This document shows positions 10,104 through 19,596 of a DNA stretch of 64,000 bases, piece by piece; position 1 is the stretch's first letter; each line of letters begins with the position of its first letter. The DNA lies in the NCBI RefSeq assembly GCF_030160395.1, contig NZ_BSOG01000001.1, positions 524,117 to 588,116 of the forward strand, written 5' to 3'. Under the pieces are notes generated by a model. The model was given only the letters and a program-made list of their open reading frames with translations, ran no database searches and was not told the DNA's origin. The translations under genes were made by a program, and so were the position numbers. The DNA comes from Chitinimonas prasina. GTDB taxonomy: Bacteria; Pseudomonadota; Gammaproteobacteria; Burkholderiales; Chitinimonadaceae.

Positions 10104-10131
10104 AAACCCACGGTCACGCCGTGGGTTTTTT
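10104..10131 (+). terminator. Intrinsic terminator of receptor 2
   Basis: Stem AAACCCACGG/CCGTGGGTTT with a 5-base loop, followed by a T run. It starts about 20 bases after the stop codon. Confidence 0.9.
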
Positions 10132-10249
10132 CATGCTTGCTGCGTCCGGCTTGAAGCGACACCGGACTGCCATACCCGGCAGCCCCCAGACATGGTCGTT
10201 CGCAACGCTCATGGCATGTTTAGCATCTACATGCAGCGGAGCACACCGG

Positions 10250-10280
10250 TGGCCAATCATCCGCAATTCCATATTGGCCA
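10250..10280. promoter_or_regulatory. Inverted repeat TGGCCAAT-N15-ATTGGCCA upstream of receptor 3
   Basis: Perfect 8-bp arms (10250-10257, 10273-10280) about 195 bases upstream of receptor 3. It shares the CCAAT/ATTGG core with the repeat at 6639-6660 but with wider spacing. Candidate operator only. Confidence 0.25.
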
Positions 10281-10474
10281 GCTTGCCAAAATGCCCACCA
10301 AAAACGCCACACCACAATCGTAGCGATTAACCAACACTAGCACAGCAATAAGGAGACAATATTTCTCCTGAACCACACCTGAATGGTAGCTTGCACGGGT
10401 TGCGAAATACGCACGAATGCCTATCTGGCAATTCAGGAAAACCCGCCTCGCACACCTTAGGGGAGTATCACCAG

Positions 10475-13201
10475 ATGAAGTTCAACTGCCTTGCCATCGC
10501 CTTATCCAGCGTTGGCTTCTGCCTCGCCGCCCATGCGGCCGATCCCGCCGCTGCGGCACCCGAGCCCAAGGTCGAAAAGATCACCGTTACCGGCTCCAAC
10601 ATCAAGCGCATCTCGCGAGAAACCGCTTCGCCGGTAATGATCATTACCAATGAGCAGATGAAGCGTGGTGGTGCCACTACGCTGACTGAAGTGCTGCGCA
10701 ACATTTCCGTCAACGTTGGTGGTATCGATGAGAACCGCACCAGCGGCTTTACCGCAGGCGCTTCCGGTCTCAACCTGCGTGGTCTGGGTAGCCAAGCCAC
10801 CCTGATGCTGATCAATGGCCGCCGTCTTGCTGCCTACGCCCAACCTGAATTCCAGACCACTTTCGTTGACCTGAACACCTTGCCCATGGGTGCGGTTGAT
10901 CGCATCGAAGTGCTGAAGGACGGCGCATCGGCTATTTATGGTTCGGAAGCCATGGCGGGTGTGGTTAACATCATTCTGAAGGAAAGCTATGAAGGCCTGG
11001 AAATTGGCGCTTCCTATGGTGAATCCGAAGTTGGCGACGGCGAGACTGCCCGAGCAACCGCCAGTTTTGGCTACGGCAACCTGACGGAACAGCACTTCAA
11101 TGCTTTCGCCACCCTGGACATCCGCCAGCAAAAGCCTTCCTTCCTGAAGAACCGCGGCGGCTACATTGGGACGCAGGATTTGCGCGCCTATGGTTATGAC
11201 GACCAGCGTAACCTGTATACCGCGCCAGGTAATATCTACTGGACCGACAAGGCCACTGGCAAGTTCAATGCCCGCCCAATTGACGGCAAAGCCTGTCCGG
11301 CCGATCAGCAGGTCGATGCCGCTGACTTCTTCGGCGCCAGCGGCATGCCTGGCGGCAAGGTCTGTGTATTCGATGACCTGAAGGATGCTGACTTCAACTC
11401 TGGTGGCAAAAGCGATCGCTTCTCGCTGACCTCGGTATTCAACTGGCAGCCGAATGCTGATACCAAGGTATGGGCCGAAGTCATGCGCACCCAGAACAAG
11501 GCACGCGTAACCGGCCAGTTGCACTGGGTTGCCATGCAACTGGGCCAGGAAATTGGTGCACTTCCCATTACCCACCCGCAATATCCACAAGAGCTGATCG
11601 GCCCTGATGGCAAGACTCTGGCTGGCGGCAACGGTAGCGTGCGCCTGCGTTCGCAGCTAAAGAACCTGCCGGCACAAGGCCAGGAGAACACCACTGACTT
11701 TGGTCGCTATCTGGTTGGCGCCAAGGGTGTACTGGGCACTTGGGACTGGGAAACTGCCGTCCTAACCAACTCAAGTGAAGTGGAATCGCGCGCCTCGGGC
11801 GGCCTGCTGAACTCCAAGTTCATCGAAGCCGTGCAGACCGGCAAGTTCCTGTTCGGTGATGTAGCCGGCAATGCTGCTCTCTATCCCAGCCTGGTCACAA
11901 ACAGTGCCAGTCATTACAAGTCCTCCATGAGCTTGTGGGATGCAAAGGTCAGCGGCGCTCTGCTTGAGCTGCCAGCGGGTCCCTTGTCCATGGCAGTCGG
12001 TGTAGAAGCACGTCGCGAAAGCCTGGAGACCAATCCAGATCCAAACGCCGTGGCCGGCGAGCTTTACCATAGCGCCGAACTGCCGCCGCCCATGTCGAAC
12101 AGCCGCAATATCCGCTCGATTTATAGCGAGTTGAATATTCCTATTCTGAGCAATCTGGAAGCACAGTTGGCAGCACGCCACGACCGTTACTCGGACTACG
12201 GCAATTCGACCACGCCCAAGCTGGGACTGAAGTGGACCCCCTGGTCGTCGCTGGTTCTGCGTAGCACCTATGCAGAAGGCTTCCGCGCTCCTACCCTGGT
12301 GGAAAACTCGACAGCTATCTCGAACGCCTTTATTTCCTTCCAGGATCCGGCACGCTGCAATGCCAGCTTCAAGGAAGGCTGTAATGCGCAAAGCCCCTAC
12401 CAGAGTGGCTCCAACCCCAAGCTCGGACCAGAAAAGGGTGAGAGCTTCACCTACGGCTTTGTGTGGGAACCCAACCAGTCCTTCAATATGTCGGTCGACT
12501 TCTGGCGTATCAAGCGCAAGAACGAAATTTCGACGTACGACCTGACCACAGTACTGGCCAACGAAGCCTTGTTCGCCAATAACCCTGCTACGGTCATCGT
12601 GCGCGATCCGCTGACAGCAGCAGACGCGGCCAACGGCGCTACCAAGGGTGAAATCACTCTAGTGAAACTGCTGCTGACCAATGTCTCCGTGACCGACGTC
12701 AAGGGCGTGGACATGGATCTGCGCGGCCGCTTCAACCTGGGCGCCTACGGCAAGATCGAACCCTCGCTGAACCTGCAATATGTTCAGTCCTATCGCACTG
12801 CCCCCACGCCGAATGATCCAATGCTGCAGTACATCGGCACCTCGGGCCAGCCTCGTCTGCAAGGTAGCCTGGGCGTGGGCTGGAAGCAGGGTCCATGGTC
12901 GCTGTCTGCCGATGCACGCTATGTCGGCAAGATGGGCGCCGTTGGCTCGCCGAACGAAACCTGCCGCTTTATCGCGGAAGGATACGAGGAGCTTTGCCGC
13001 GATATCGCCAGCTTCACCACAGTGAACATCGGTGGCAGCTACAGAGGCTTCAAGAACGTGATACTGAGCGGTGCAGTGAAGAATGCCTTCGACCGCAAGC
13101 CACCGTTCTTCCCGTACACCAATGGCCGGAATTACTACGCCCCGTTGCATGATTCCATGGGTCGTTACTTCCAAGCCAGCGCGGTTTACACCTTCTACTA
13201 A
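10475..13201 (+). CDS. TonB-dependent receptor 3
   Basis: Outer-membrane TonB-dependent transporter, 908 residues. Signal peptide at residues 1-22 (MKFNCLAIAL to AAHAAD). The plug has VEKITVTGSNIKR, NLRGLGSQATLMLINGRR and DRIEVLKDGASAIYGSEAMAGVVNI. The barrel carries the same RHDRYSDYGNSTTPKLGLKW segment as receptor 1 and ends in an aromatic residue (VYTFY). I chose the ATG at 10475 because GGGGAG lies about 9 bases upstream and the signal peptide starts there; a frame opening at 10391 would add 28 residues that do not resemble a signal peptide. It is followed after 108 bases by S9 peptidase 2. It is more similar to receptor 1 than to receptor 2, consistent with duplication within the locus. 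Confidence 0.93.
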   Translation: MKFNCLAIALSSVGFCLAAHAADPAAAAPEPKVEKITVTGSNIKRISRETASPVMIITNEQMKRGGATTLTEVLRNISVNVGGIDENRTSGFTAGASGLNLRGLGSQATLMLINGRRLAAYAQPEFQTTFVDLNTLPMGAVDRIEVLKDGASAIYGSEAMAGVVNIILKESYEGLEIGASYGESEVGDGETARATASFGYGNLTEQHFNAFATLDIRQQKPSFLKNRGGYIGTQDLRAYGYDDQRNLYTAPGNIYWTDKATGKFNARPIDGKACPADQQVDAADFFGASGMPGGKVCVFDDLKDADFNSGGKSDRFSLTSVFNWQPNADTKVWAEVMRTQNKARVTGQLHWVAMQLGQEIGALPITHPQYPQELIGPDGKTLAGGNGSVRLRSQLKNLPAQGQENTTDFGRYLVGAKGVLGTWDWETAVLTNSSEVESRASGGLLNSKFIEAVQTGKFLFGDVAGNAALYPSLVTNSASHYKSSMSLWDAKVSGALLELPAGPLSMAVGVEARRESLETNPDPNAVAGELYHSAELPPPMSNSRNIRSIYSELNIPILSNLEAQLAARHDRYSDYGNSTTPKLGLKWTPWSSLVLRSTYAEGFRAPTLVENSTAISNAFISFQDPARCNASFKEGCNAQSPYQSGSNPKLGPEKGESFTYGFVWEPNQSFNMSVDFWRIKRKNEISTYDLTTVLANEALFANNPATVIVRDPLTAADAANGATKGEITLVKLLLTNVSVTDVKGVDMDLRGRFNLGAYGKIEPSLNLQYVQSYRTAPTPNDPMLQYIGTSGQPRLQGSLGVGWKQGPWSLSADARYVGKMGAVGSPNETCRFIAEGYEELCRDIASFTTVNIGGSYRGFKNVILSGAVKNAFDRKPPFFPYTNGRNYYAPLHDSMGRYFQASAVYTFY

Positions 13202-13219
13202 GAGCAAGTCGTAACGATA

Positions 13220-13256
13220 GGCGCCGGAACTCTGTTTCGGCGCCATCTTTTATTCT
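13220..13256 (+). terminator. Weak terminator-like hairpin between receptor 3 and peptidase 2
   Basis: Stem GGCGCCG/CGGCGCC (13220-13226, 13238-13244) followed by ATCTTTTATT. The T tract is imperfect, so partial readthrough into the peptidase gene is likely. Confidence 0.5.
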
Positions 13257-13309
13257 GCCGCATGATTTTGATGCCCCTACACATCACGGCACCAGATTGG
13301 AGAAGCACG

Positions 13310-15262
13310 GTGAAACACCGAATCCTGCACAGCATTGCCCTGGGCCTGCTGCTAGCGACAGCCCCGTTGTCATTTGCAGCAGCCGAGCCCAAGCTCGTCC
13401 CCATCGAGGACTTTTTCACTCGCCCGCAATATGGCTCCCCCGTACTGTCACCCAATGGGGAAAAGCTGTCGGTGATTACCCCGGTTAACGGTCGTCTGGC
13501 TCTGGCAGTAATCGACCTGAAAACACGTGAAGCCAATGTCCTTGCCTCCAGCAAGCTATGGGATGCCGCCGGCGTACGCTGGATCAATAACAACCGGTTG
13601 ATGTTCCACGTCCAGGATACCAAAGGCACCATGGAACAAGCCCGCGGCCAGGGCCCGTTCGCCATCAATGCTGACGGTAGCGGTTTCCGTAATCTTGCTG
13701 AAAAGATGTCTATTAGCGTGCTCGATGTCCCCCAGGATGGCAGCAACGACATACTGGTGACCAGTAGCAAGCGTAGTCCCGGTGCAGGGCAGGATGATTT
13801 TGGCAATAGCGACGTCTACCTGATGGACACGAGCAATGGCCGTACTCGTTTGCTGACCTTCAACAATCCAGGCAAGGTTGCTCAATGGGTGGTGGACAGC
13901 AAGAAGCAGGTGCGCGCCGCCGTATCTTTTTACGGTGACAAAGCAACCGGCAGGTTCAAATACAAAGTCAGCTATCGCGAGAACAACGATGCTGAATGGC
14001 GAACCATCACGGAATACCTGATGGACGATGAGGGTTATGCGCCTATCGCCTTCGATGCCGACGACAAGACCATGCTGGTCGTGGGCCGTAACAAGGAGGA
14101 CACCGACGGTCTCTACACTTGGGACTTCGAAGCCGGAAAACCCAAGGAGCTACTGTTCCGCCACCCAGAAGCCGATTTTCAGCAGGGTATCATCCGTGAC
14201 GCAGCCAGCCGTAAGATAGTAGGCATCAGCATCAATGCGCATAAGCCAGAGATCCATTATTTCAATGAGCAATGGGCCAAATGGCAGGCAGAGTTCGATG
14301 CCACCTTCCCTGGCAGCCTCAATACCATCCAAAAACGTGGCGAGCGCATGCTGGTCACCACTTCATCGGATATCGAACCGGGTCGTGCCTTCCTCTATGA
14401 GGCAGCAACCAGCACGCTGGAGCCATTGCTGTCCTACAAGCCAGAGATCAGCCCCGAGCAGATGTCACCGATGCAGACTGTCAAGTATGTCGCCCGTGAT
14501 GGCCTGACCATTCCCGGCTACCTGACACTACCCAAGGACAAGGCCGCAAAGAACCTGCCTTTGGTTGCATTCATTCACGGTGGTCCGCACGCCCGCGATA
14601 GCTGGGGGTTCGATCCTTCTGTTCAGCACATGGCTTCGCGTGGTTACGCCGTGCTGCAACCCAACTTCCGTATGTCCACAGGACTGGGCTGGAAGCTGCA
14701 CCGCGCGGGCTGGAAGCAATGGGGCCTATCCATGCAGGATGATATTACCGATGGTGTGAACTGGCTGGTCAAACAAGGCATAGTCGACCCCAAGCGCGTT
14801 TGCATCATGGGCGCCAGCTATGGTGGTTACGCCACGATGTATGGTTTGGTGAAAGACCCCGATCTCTATCAATGCGGCATCAACTATGTTGGTGTGACGG
14901 ACATCAACATGCTCTTCAGCGTTGCCTGGTCTGATACTGCCGATAGTGCCTGGTCACGCTATCGTCAAAAGGACCTGCATGGCGATCCAGATAAAGATGT
15001 GGAGTACATGAAGAAATCTTCCGCCCTGGAGAATGCATCGCGTATCACCAAACCCGTCATGATGGCCTATGGCTCCGAAGACATCCGCGTGCCACTGGTT
15101 CATGGCGAGAAGATGCGGGACAAGCTGCGCAAGCAAGGCACGCCTGTCGAGTGGATAGTCTATGCTGGCGAAGGCCATGGTTGGACCAAACTGGAAAATC
15201 AGGTCGATTTTGCCAAGCAGGTTGAAAACTTCCTGGGTAAATATATCGGCGACAAGAAGTAA
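13310..15262 (+). CDS. S9-family (prolyl oligopeptidase-like) secreted peptidase 2
   Basis: Paralogue of peptidase 1, 651 residues. From a GTG start at 13310 the protein begins directly with a signal peptide (KHRILHSIALGLLLATA, ending FAAAEP), and GGAG lies about 9 bases upstream. An ATG at 13262 would add 16 residues ahead of the signal peptide and has no good site. The N-terminal half is beta-propeller-like and the C-terminal hydrolase has the complete triad Ser503 (GASYGGYA), Asp591 (GSEDIRVPL) and His623 (GEGHGW), plus FIHGGPHA. It follows receptor 3 by 108 bases with a weak terminator-like hairpin between. An inferred role is hydrolysis of imported oligopeptides in the periplasm. Confidence 0.92.
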   Translation: MKHRILHSIALGLLLATAPLSFAAAEPKLVPIEDFFTRPQYGSPVLSPNGEKLSVITPVNGRLALAVIDLKTREANVLASSKLWDAAGVRWINNNRLMFHVQDTKGTMEQARGQGPFAINADGSGFRNLAEKMSISVLDVPQDGSNDILVTSSKRSPGAGQDDFGNSDVYLMDTSNGRTRLLTFNNPGKVAQWVVDSKKQVRAAVSFYGDKATGRFKYKVSYRENNDAEWRTITEYLMDDEGYAPIAFDADDKTMLVVGRNKEDTDGLYTWDFEAGKPKELLFRHPEADFQQGIIRDAASRKIVGISINAHKPEIHYFNEQWAKWQAEFDATFPGSLNTIQKRGERMLVTTSSDIEPGRAFLYEAATSTLEPLLSYKPEISPEQMSPMQTVKYVARDGLTIPGYLTLPKDKAAKNLPLVAFIHGGPHARDSWGFDPSVQHMASRGYAVLQPNFRMSTGLGWKLHRAGWKQWGLSMQDDITDGVNWLVKQGIVDPKRVCIMGASYGGYATMYGLVKDPDLYQCGINYVGVTDINMLFSVAWSDTADSAWSRYRQKDLHGDPDKDVEYMKKSSALENASRITKPVMMAYGSEDIRVPLVHGEKMRDKLRKQGTPVEWIVYAGEGHGWTKLENQVDFAKQVENFLGKYIGDKK

Positions 15263-15330
15263 AAAGTCATCGTAGTCATCAACCCAAGCGAAACCGCCAT
15301 TGCCCGGTTTTGCTTTGGGTGGTCGCACCA

Positions 15331-15365
15331 AAACAAAATGCCACACCATGTGTGGCATTTTGTTT
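15331..15365. terminator. Bidirectional terminator between peptidase 2 and miaA
   Basis: Perfect 16-bp stem AAACAAAATGCCACAC / its complement with a 3-base loop. A-rich and T-rich flanks serve both convergent genes. Confidence 0.9.
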
Positions 15366-15397
15366 ACTAAGCATCAAGTCAGCTGACTAGCCCGCGA

Positions 15398-16330
15398 TCA
15401 CGGCGTCGGCAATTCTATACCCTGTATCGCCGAAGCAGATTCAAGGGGGATCACCCCACCATCTGCCGCCATCCCCCGCAACCAGGTAATCTGCCGTTTG
15501 GCCAGTTGCCGAGTGGCATAGATGCCCCGCTCGCACAGTTCCTTGTAGTCCAACCGTCCTTCCAGGTAGTCCCAGGTTTGCCGGTAGCCCACGCAGCGCA
15601 TTGATGGCATCTCCGGTTCAAGCTCAGGGTACTGCCGACGCAGCCCGGCCACTTCGTCGATCAACCCCTCCTTCAGCATCTGCTCAAACCGCAGCGCGAT
15701 GCGTGCGTGCAGCTCCGCCCTGTCAGGCGGCATCAATGCCAGCCGGGTCAGGGTATAAGGTAGCGGCTCCACCTGTCGCTGCTCCGCCAGCAAGGCGGCC
15801 ATGGTGCGTCCCGACGCCAGAAAAATCTCCAGCGCGCGGCCTATGCGCTGGCTGTCATTGGGCGCCAGCCGCGCGGCGGTAGCCGGGTCTATCTGCTGCA
15901 GTCTGGCATGCATGGCAGGCCACCCCTGGGCGGCAGCATCGGCTTCCAGTTGCTGGCGTATGGCCGGTTCTGCCGAGGGCAGGTCGTGCAGGCCGTGCTG
16001 CAGGGCGTTGAAGTACAGCATGGTGCCCCCAACCAGCAGCGGTACCTTGCCGCGAGCGGTGATCTCGGCCATCAGCTGCAGGGCATCGTGGCGGAATTGC
16101 GCGGCGGAGTAAGTCTCCAGCGGCGAGATGATGTCGATCAGGTGGTGCGGCGCCACCACCAGCGTGGCCGCATCGGGCTTCGCCGTGCCAATGTCCATAT
16201 CGCGATAGACCAGGGCCGAATCAACCGAGATCAGTTCGACAGGCAGGCGCTGCGCCAGCTCCACCGCCAGCGCCGTCTTGCCGCTGGCCGTCGGGCCCAT
16301 CAGGAAAATTGCAGGTGGCAGAGTACTCAT
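15398..16330 (-). CDS. miaA: tRNA dimethylallyltransferase
   Basis: Adds the dimethylallyl group to A37 of tRNAs that read UNN codons; cytosolic. 310 residues, the normal length. P-loop [12 protein letters not shown] at residues ~11-22, then [19 protein letters not shown] (substrate-binding Asp), [12 protein letters not shown], and [14 protein letters not shown] near the C-terminus. The ATG at 16330 has GAGGAG 7 bases upstream. The frame is open further upstream, but that reading runs through the preceding gene and is not used. Its start overlaps the stop of the upstream membrane gene (ATGA), so the two are translationally coupled. MutL is the first gene of this three-gene minus-strand group, the usual mutL-miaA association. 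Confidence 0.97.
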   Translation of the reverse strand: MSTLPPAIFLMGPTASGKTALAVELAQRLPVELISVDSALVYRDMDIGTAKPDAATLVVAPHHLIDIISPLETYSAAQFRHDALQLMAEITARGKVPLLVGGTMLYFNALQHGLHDLPSAEPAIRQQLEADAAAQGWPAMHARLQQIDPATAARLAPNDSQRIGRALEIFLASGRTMAALLAEQRQVEPLPYTLTRLALMPPDRAELHARIALRFEQMLKEGLIDEVAGLRRQYPELEPEMPSMRCVGYRQTWDYLEGRLDYKELCERGIYATRQLAKRQITWLRGMAADGGVIPLESASAIQGIELPTP

Positions 16331-17097
16331 GCCGATCTCCTCGCCCAAAGTGTGGCCAGCCAGCCCACCGCACCACCAGCCAGCGCCGAGACCAGCAAGG
16401 CCCACCAGCCCAGTGGCGCGACGGTTTCGGCCAGCACCAGAAAAAACACGGCAAACCCCATCAGGCCGGTCAAGAAACCGCGCAAGGCCAGCAGCAATGC
16501 ATCGCGACCCGCGTTGGCATAGGTAAAAGCCGGGATGACCGTAGCGGCAACCGGCGCACCGGCAAACACACCGGTCAGCGCAGGCCCCAACAAAGGCGAG
16601 GCGGTAGACAAACCGAACACCAGGCAGGCCGCCGCCAGTATGCGCACCAGTAGCTCGCTGCGCGGCAAGGTCGCCGCCGGGGGGGCGGCGCGTGGCTTGG
16701 GCAAGAGCTGGGTGGCCGCCAGCCATAGCCCGGCCACCACCAGCACAGCCACCCAGCGCGATTCCGCCAGGCCCAGCCCATACACGCCGAAGGCCACCAG
16801 CAGGTAAGCCCCCCAGCCCGCCAGGATGGCGCCAGGCCAGCGCAGATAGGCGCTGGCATAGCCCACTCCCAGCATATAGGCCACATTGCCCCACACCCCG
16901 GCGGGCGAGGACAAGGCCACCTGGGCGGCATAGTGCTCGCCCTGGGTCAGCCACAGCACCACCACCAGCGGCCCGGCCACGATGGGCAGCCCACCCAGCA
17001 TGCCCGCCACATTCGGCCCCCAGCGTCTGCCCGCCAGGCTGGCCAGCCCAATCAGCAGCGGCGACAAGGTTAGCTTGGTCAGCAACAGCACGCTCAT
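16327..17097 (-). CDS. Polytopic membrane protein of unknown function
   Basis: 256 residues, almost entirely hydrophobic with about eight predicted transmembrane segments separated by short loops (for example residues 39-50, 67-85, 90-108, 113-130, 150-165, 200-220, 225-245). Gly/Ala/Leu-rich with few charges, as in small transporters or permease-like proteins; I do not recognise a family motif. It sits between mutL (1-base gap) and miaA (4-base ATGA overlap), so it is co-transcribed with a DNA-repair and a tRNA-modification gene. No function can be inferred from position alone. Confidence 0.8.
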   Translation of the reverse strand: MSVLLLTKLTLSPLLIGLASLAGRRWGPNVAGMLGGLPIVAGPLVVVLWLTQGEHYAAQVALSSPAGVWGNVAYMLGVGYASAYLRWPGAILAGWGAYLLVAFGVYGLGLAESRWVAVLVVAGLWLAATQLLPKPRAAPPAATLPRSELLVRILAAACLVFGLSTASPLLGPALTGVFAGAPVAATVIPAFTYANAGRDALLLALRGFLTGLMGFAVFFLVLAETVAPLGWWALLVSALAGGAVGWLATLWARRSA

Positions 17098-17098
17098 G

Positions 17099-18937
17099 TT
17101 ATTGCCCCCGCATGAACAGCTTGTCCAGCTCGTTCATGCTGAGCCTGAACCAGGTCGGTCGGCCATGGTTGCATTGGCCGCTGCGCTCGGTGGCCTCCAT
17201 CTCGCGCAGCAGGGCATTCATCTCTGGCAGGGTCAGGCTTCGGTTGGCCCGCACAGCGCCATGGCAGGCCATGCTGGCCAGCAGGGCATCGCGTTTTTCG
17301 GTCAGTACGCGGCTGGCGCCTACCTCGCGGATATCGGCCAGCACCGAGCGGGCCAGCTCTACCGGGTCGGCGTCGCGCAACAGCATGGGAATGGAGCGCA
17401 CTGCCAGCTGGGTCGGACCCATGACGGCCATTTCAAACCCCAGCAGGCCGAGCGCCTCTGCGTGCTCTTCCACGGTCGCCACATCCAGCCGGTCTGCCGG
17501 GAAGGCCAGCGGTATCAGCAGTGGCTGTGTAGGCAATCGATCAGTATCCAGGGCGGTCTTGAGCTTCTCGTACACCACCCGCTCATGTGCCGCATGCATA
17601 TCCACCACGATCAAGCCATCGCGGGCCTGCGCCAGCACATACACGCCATGCAGCTGCGCCAGGGCAAAGCCCAGCGGCGGCAGGTCGTCGTCGCTGCTGG
17701 TCAAAGGTCGGGCAGGATAGCCAGCCAGTGGCGTTGCCATCGGTTGCACCACCGAGCCGATGGACGCCTCCTGGGGCGCCGCCCGTTCCGCCTCACGCAC
17801 TCCGGCGAACAGGGTGCCGTAGAAATTGCCTGCTGCCGACTCCTGCACGCCCAGCGGCATGCGCATCTGCTGAAAAGTGGGCGCATAGGCGATATTGCTC
17901 GGGCTACCTTCGGGCTGGGCCGCCGCCTCGGCGGCTACAGCTGCACCCGCCCGGGTCTCTGCCAAGGCCTTGTTGAGGGCGTGGAACAGAAAGCGGTGGA
18001 TGGCCTGCGACTCACGAAACCGCACCTCAGTCTTGGTGGGGTGTACGTTCACGTCCACTGCCTCCGGGTCCAGCTCGATAAACAGCACATACAGGGGCTG
18101 CCTATCCAGATGCAACACGTCGCGATAAGCCTCGCGCACGGCATGCAGCACCACCTTGTCACGCACAAACCGGCCATTGACGAAGACAAACTGGGCCTCG
18201 CGGCTGGCCCGCGACACGGTGGGCGAACCGGCAAAACCCGTCAGACGCAGGCTGGCCGCCTGAGCCTCTATGGCCAGCATGGTGTCGGCAAACTCATTGC
18301 CCAGCACGGCACGCATGCGTTCGCTGGCTGTCTCTGCCTTCAACCGCCATTGCACCTTGCCGTTATGGGTCAAGGTCAGCGCAAGGTCGGGGCGCGACAA
18401 GGCAATGCGTTTGAAGGCATCCTCACAATGGGCGTATTCGGTGGCGGGGGTTTTCAGGAACTTGCGGCGCGCCGGCACATTGAAATACAGGTCGCGCACC
18501 TCGACCGAAGTGCCTGCCGACAGCGATGCCGGCTCCGCCTCATGGATGCTGCCGTTGTCCGCCTCGACCCGCCAGGCCTGTGTCGAGCCGGCTTCGCGGC
18601 TGCTCAACAGCAGTTGCGACACCGACGCGATACTGGCCAGGCCTTCGCCCCGAAAACCCAGGGTACGCACCCGGTGCAGGTCTTCCAGGCTGGCTATCTT
18701 GCTGGTGGCATGCCGGCTGAGCGCCAGGCTCAGCTCGTCACGAGCAATGCCGCTGCCATCGTCGGTCACCCGTATCAGTTTGCTTCCCCCTTCCGCCAAG
18801 TCTACGCTGAGAGTGGTCGCACCCGCGTCCAGGCTGTTTTCCAGCAACTCCTTCAGGGCCGAGGCGGGTCGCTCCACCACCTCGCCAGCAGCGATCTGGT
18901 TAACGAGATGGTCGGGCAAGGGGCGTATACGTGACAT
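17099..18937 (-). CDS. mutL: DNA mismatch repair protein MutL
   Basis: Couples mismatch recognition by MutS to strand incision. 612 residues. N-terminal GHKL ATPase: NQIAAGEVVERPASALKEL, NSLDAGA, DDGSGIARDEL, GFRGEGLASI (residues ~10-110). The C-terminal dimerisation domain has the endonuclease motif DMHAAHERVVYE (D446 onward), ACHGAVRAN and CNHGRPT, which mark the self-nicking type found in bacteria without MutH. The linker (~330-420) is Ala/Pro-rich. ATG at 18937. First gene of the mutL, membrane protein, miaA group; divergent from the response-regulator gene 68 bases away. Confidence 0.97.
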   Translation of the reverse strand: MSRIRPLPDHLVNQIAAGEVVERPASALKELLENSLDAGATTLSVDLAEGGSKLIRVTDDGSGIARDELSLALSRHATSKIASLEDLHRVRTLGFRGEGLASIASVSQLLLSSREAGSTQAWRVEADNGSIHEAEPASLSAGTSVEVRDLYFNVPARRKFLKTPATEYAHCEDAFKRIALSRPDLALTLTHNGKVQWRLKAETASERMRAVLGNEFADTMLAIEAQAASLRLTGFAGSPTVSRASREAQFVFVNGRFVRDKVVLHAVREAYRDVLHLDRQPLYVLFIELDPEAVDVNVHPTKTEVRFRESQAIHRFLFHALNKALAETRAGAAVAAEAAAQPEGSPSNIAYAPTFQQMRMPLGVQESAAGNFYGTLFAGVREAERAAPQEASIGSVVQPMATPLAGYPARPLTSSDDDLPPLGFALAQLHGVYVLAQARDGLIVVDMHAAHERVVYEKLKTALDTDRLPTQPLLIPLAFPADRLDVATVEEHAEALGLLGFEMAVMGPTQLAVRSIPMLLRDADPVELARSVLADIREVGASRVLTEKRDALLASMACHGAVRANRSLTLPEMNALLREMEATERSGQCNHGRPTWFRLSMNELDKLFMRGQ

Positions 18938-19005
18938 CAGGAATCGATTCTCGGGACTGAGCCCGCAGTATATCAGCCGGTCTCTAGCCGCTTTGGGAGA
19001 AGCGC

Positions 19006-19383
19006 ATGACCGGGGACAAACCCACCTTCTACGTCATTGATGACGATAGCGTGTTGCGATCCTTGATACGGGGCATCTTGACCAATGCCGGGCTTGATCA
19101 AGCGGGCGCGGCTAGCTCTGGTGAAGAAGGCTTGAAGGGCTGCCAGGACAAGCAGCCCGATCTGGTGTTGCTGGACATCAACCTGCCAGGCTCGAGCGGC
19201 ATGGATGTGCTGGCCACCCTCAAGCGCATGAAGCACTCTCCACGGATCATCATGATCAGTAGCGAAGCCACCCTAACACGGGTCAAATCCGCCATGACCC
19301 TTGGTGCTGCAGGCTTTGTGGTCAAACCCTTTACCGCCGCCAAACTGATCGCCGCCGTCGATAGCGCCCTTAAAGGGCCGTAG
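19006..19383 (+). CDS. Stand-alone response-regulator receiver (CheY-like) protein
   Basis: 125-residue single-domain receiver. The acidic pocket DDD is at 12-14, the phospho-acceptor Asp57 is in LLDINLPGSSG, the conserved Ser/Thr follows (IIMISSEA), and Lys107 is in VVKPF. No output domain, so it acts by protein contact or phosphorelay. ATG with GGGAG about 9 bases upstream. No histidine kinase is nearby; the partner is unknown. It is divergent from mutL, and its stop codon is one base from the palindromic element at 19385-19579, which may act as its 3' end. Confidence 0.92.
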   Translation: MTGDKPTFYVIDDDSVLRSLIRGILTNAGLDQAGAASSGEEGLKGCQDKQPDLVLLDINLPGSSGMDVLATLKRMKHSPRIIMISSEATLTRVKSAMTLGAAGFVVKPFTAAKLIAAVDSALKGP

Positions 19384-19384
19384 T

Positions 19385-19579
19385 GCCTGTTCAATGTCAT
19401 TTCGTCGTGCGCCGGCCCGCTGGGCTGATCTGGGAAATGGCCAGGCTCAAGGCGTGGTGCGCAGGCAGTAACGAGCTATTGCCAAGTGCCAAAACGCAGT
19501 GAATGGCCGTTTCCCTGGTCAGCCCTGAGGTTTCGCAGCCTTGCCAGCGAATGGCACGGCGAAATGACATTGAACAGGC
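19385..19579. repeat. 195-bp palindromic (MITE-like) element
   Basis: Terminal inverted repeats of 26 bp with one mismatch (19385-19410 and 19554-19579; outer end GCCTGTTCAATGTCATTTCG), with further inner complementarity (GGGCTGA, GGGAAA, GGCCA blocks). No coding capacity. A partial relative lies at 39413. It looks like a non-autonomous mobile repeat or IS-end-derived palindrome. Confidence 0.65.
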
Positions 19580-19596
19580 TTTTCGACAAGGACGTG

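Larger units (their letters stand above)
10084..10474. other. Intergenic region between receptors 2 and 3
   Basis: 391 bases holding the receptor 2 terminator (10104-10131) and an inverted repeat at 10250-10280 (TGGCCAAT, 15-base spacer, ATTGGCCA). The rest must be the promoter and leader of receptor 3. No credible gene seen. Confidence 0.55.

Noticed and set aside
16982-18934. Plus-strand 650-codon frame opposite mutL
   Set aside because: His/Gln-rich antisense translation of MutL; the minus strand carries the GHKL and endonuclease motifs.
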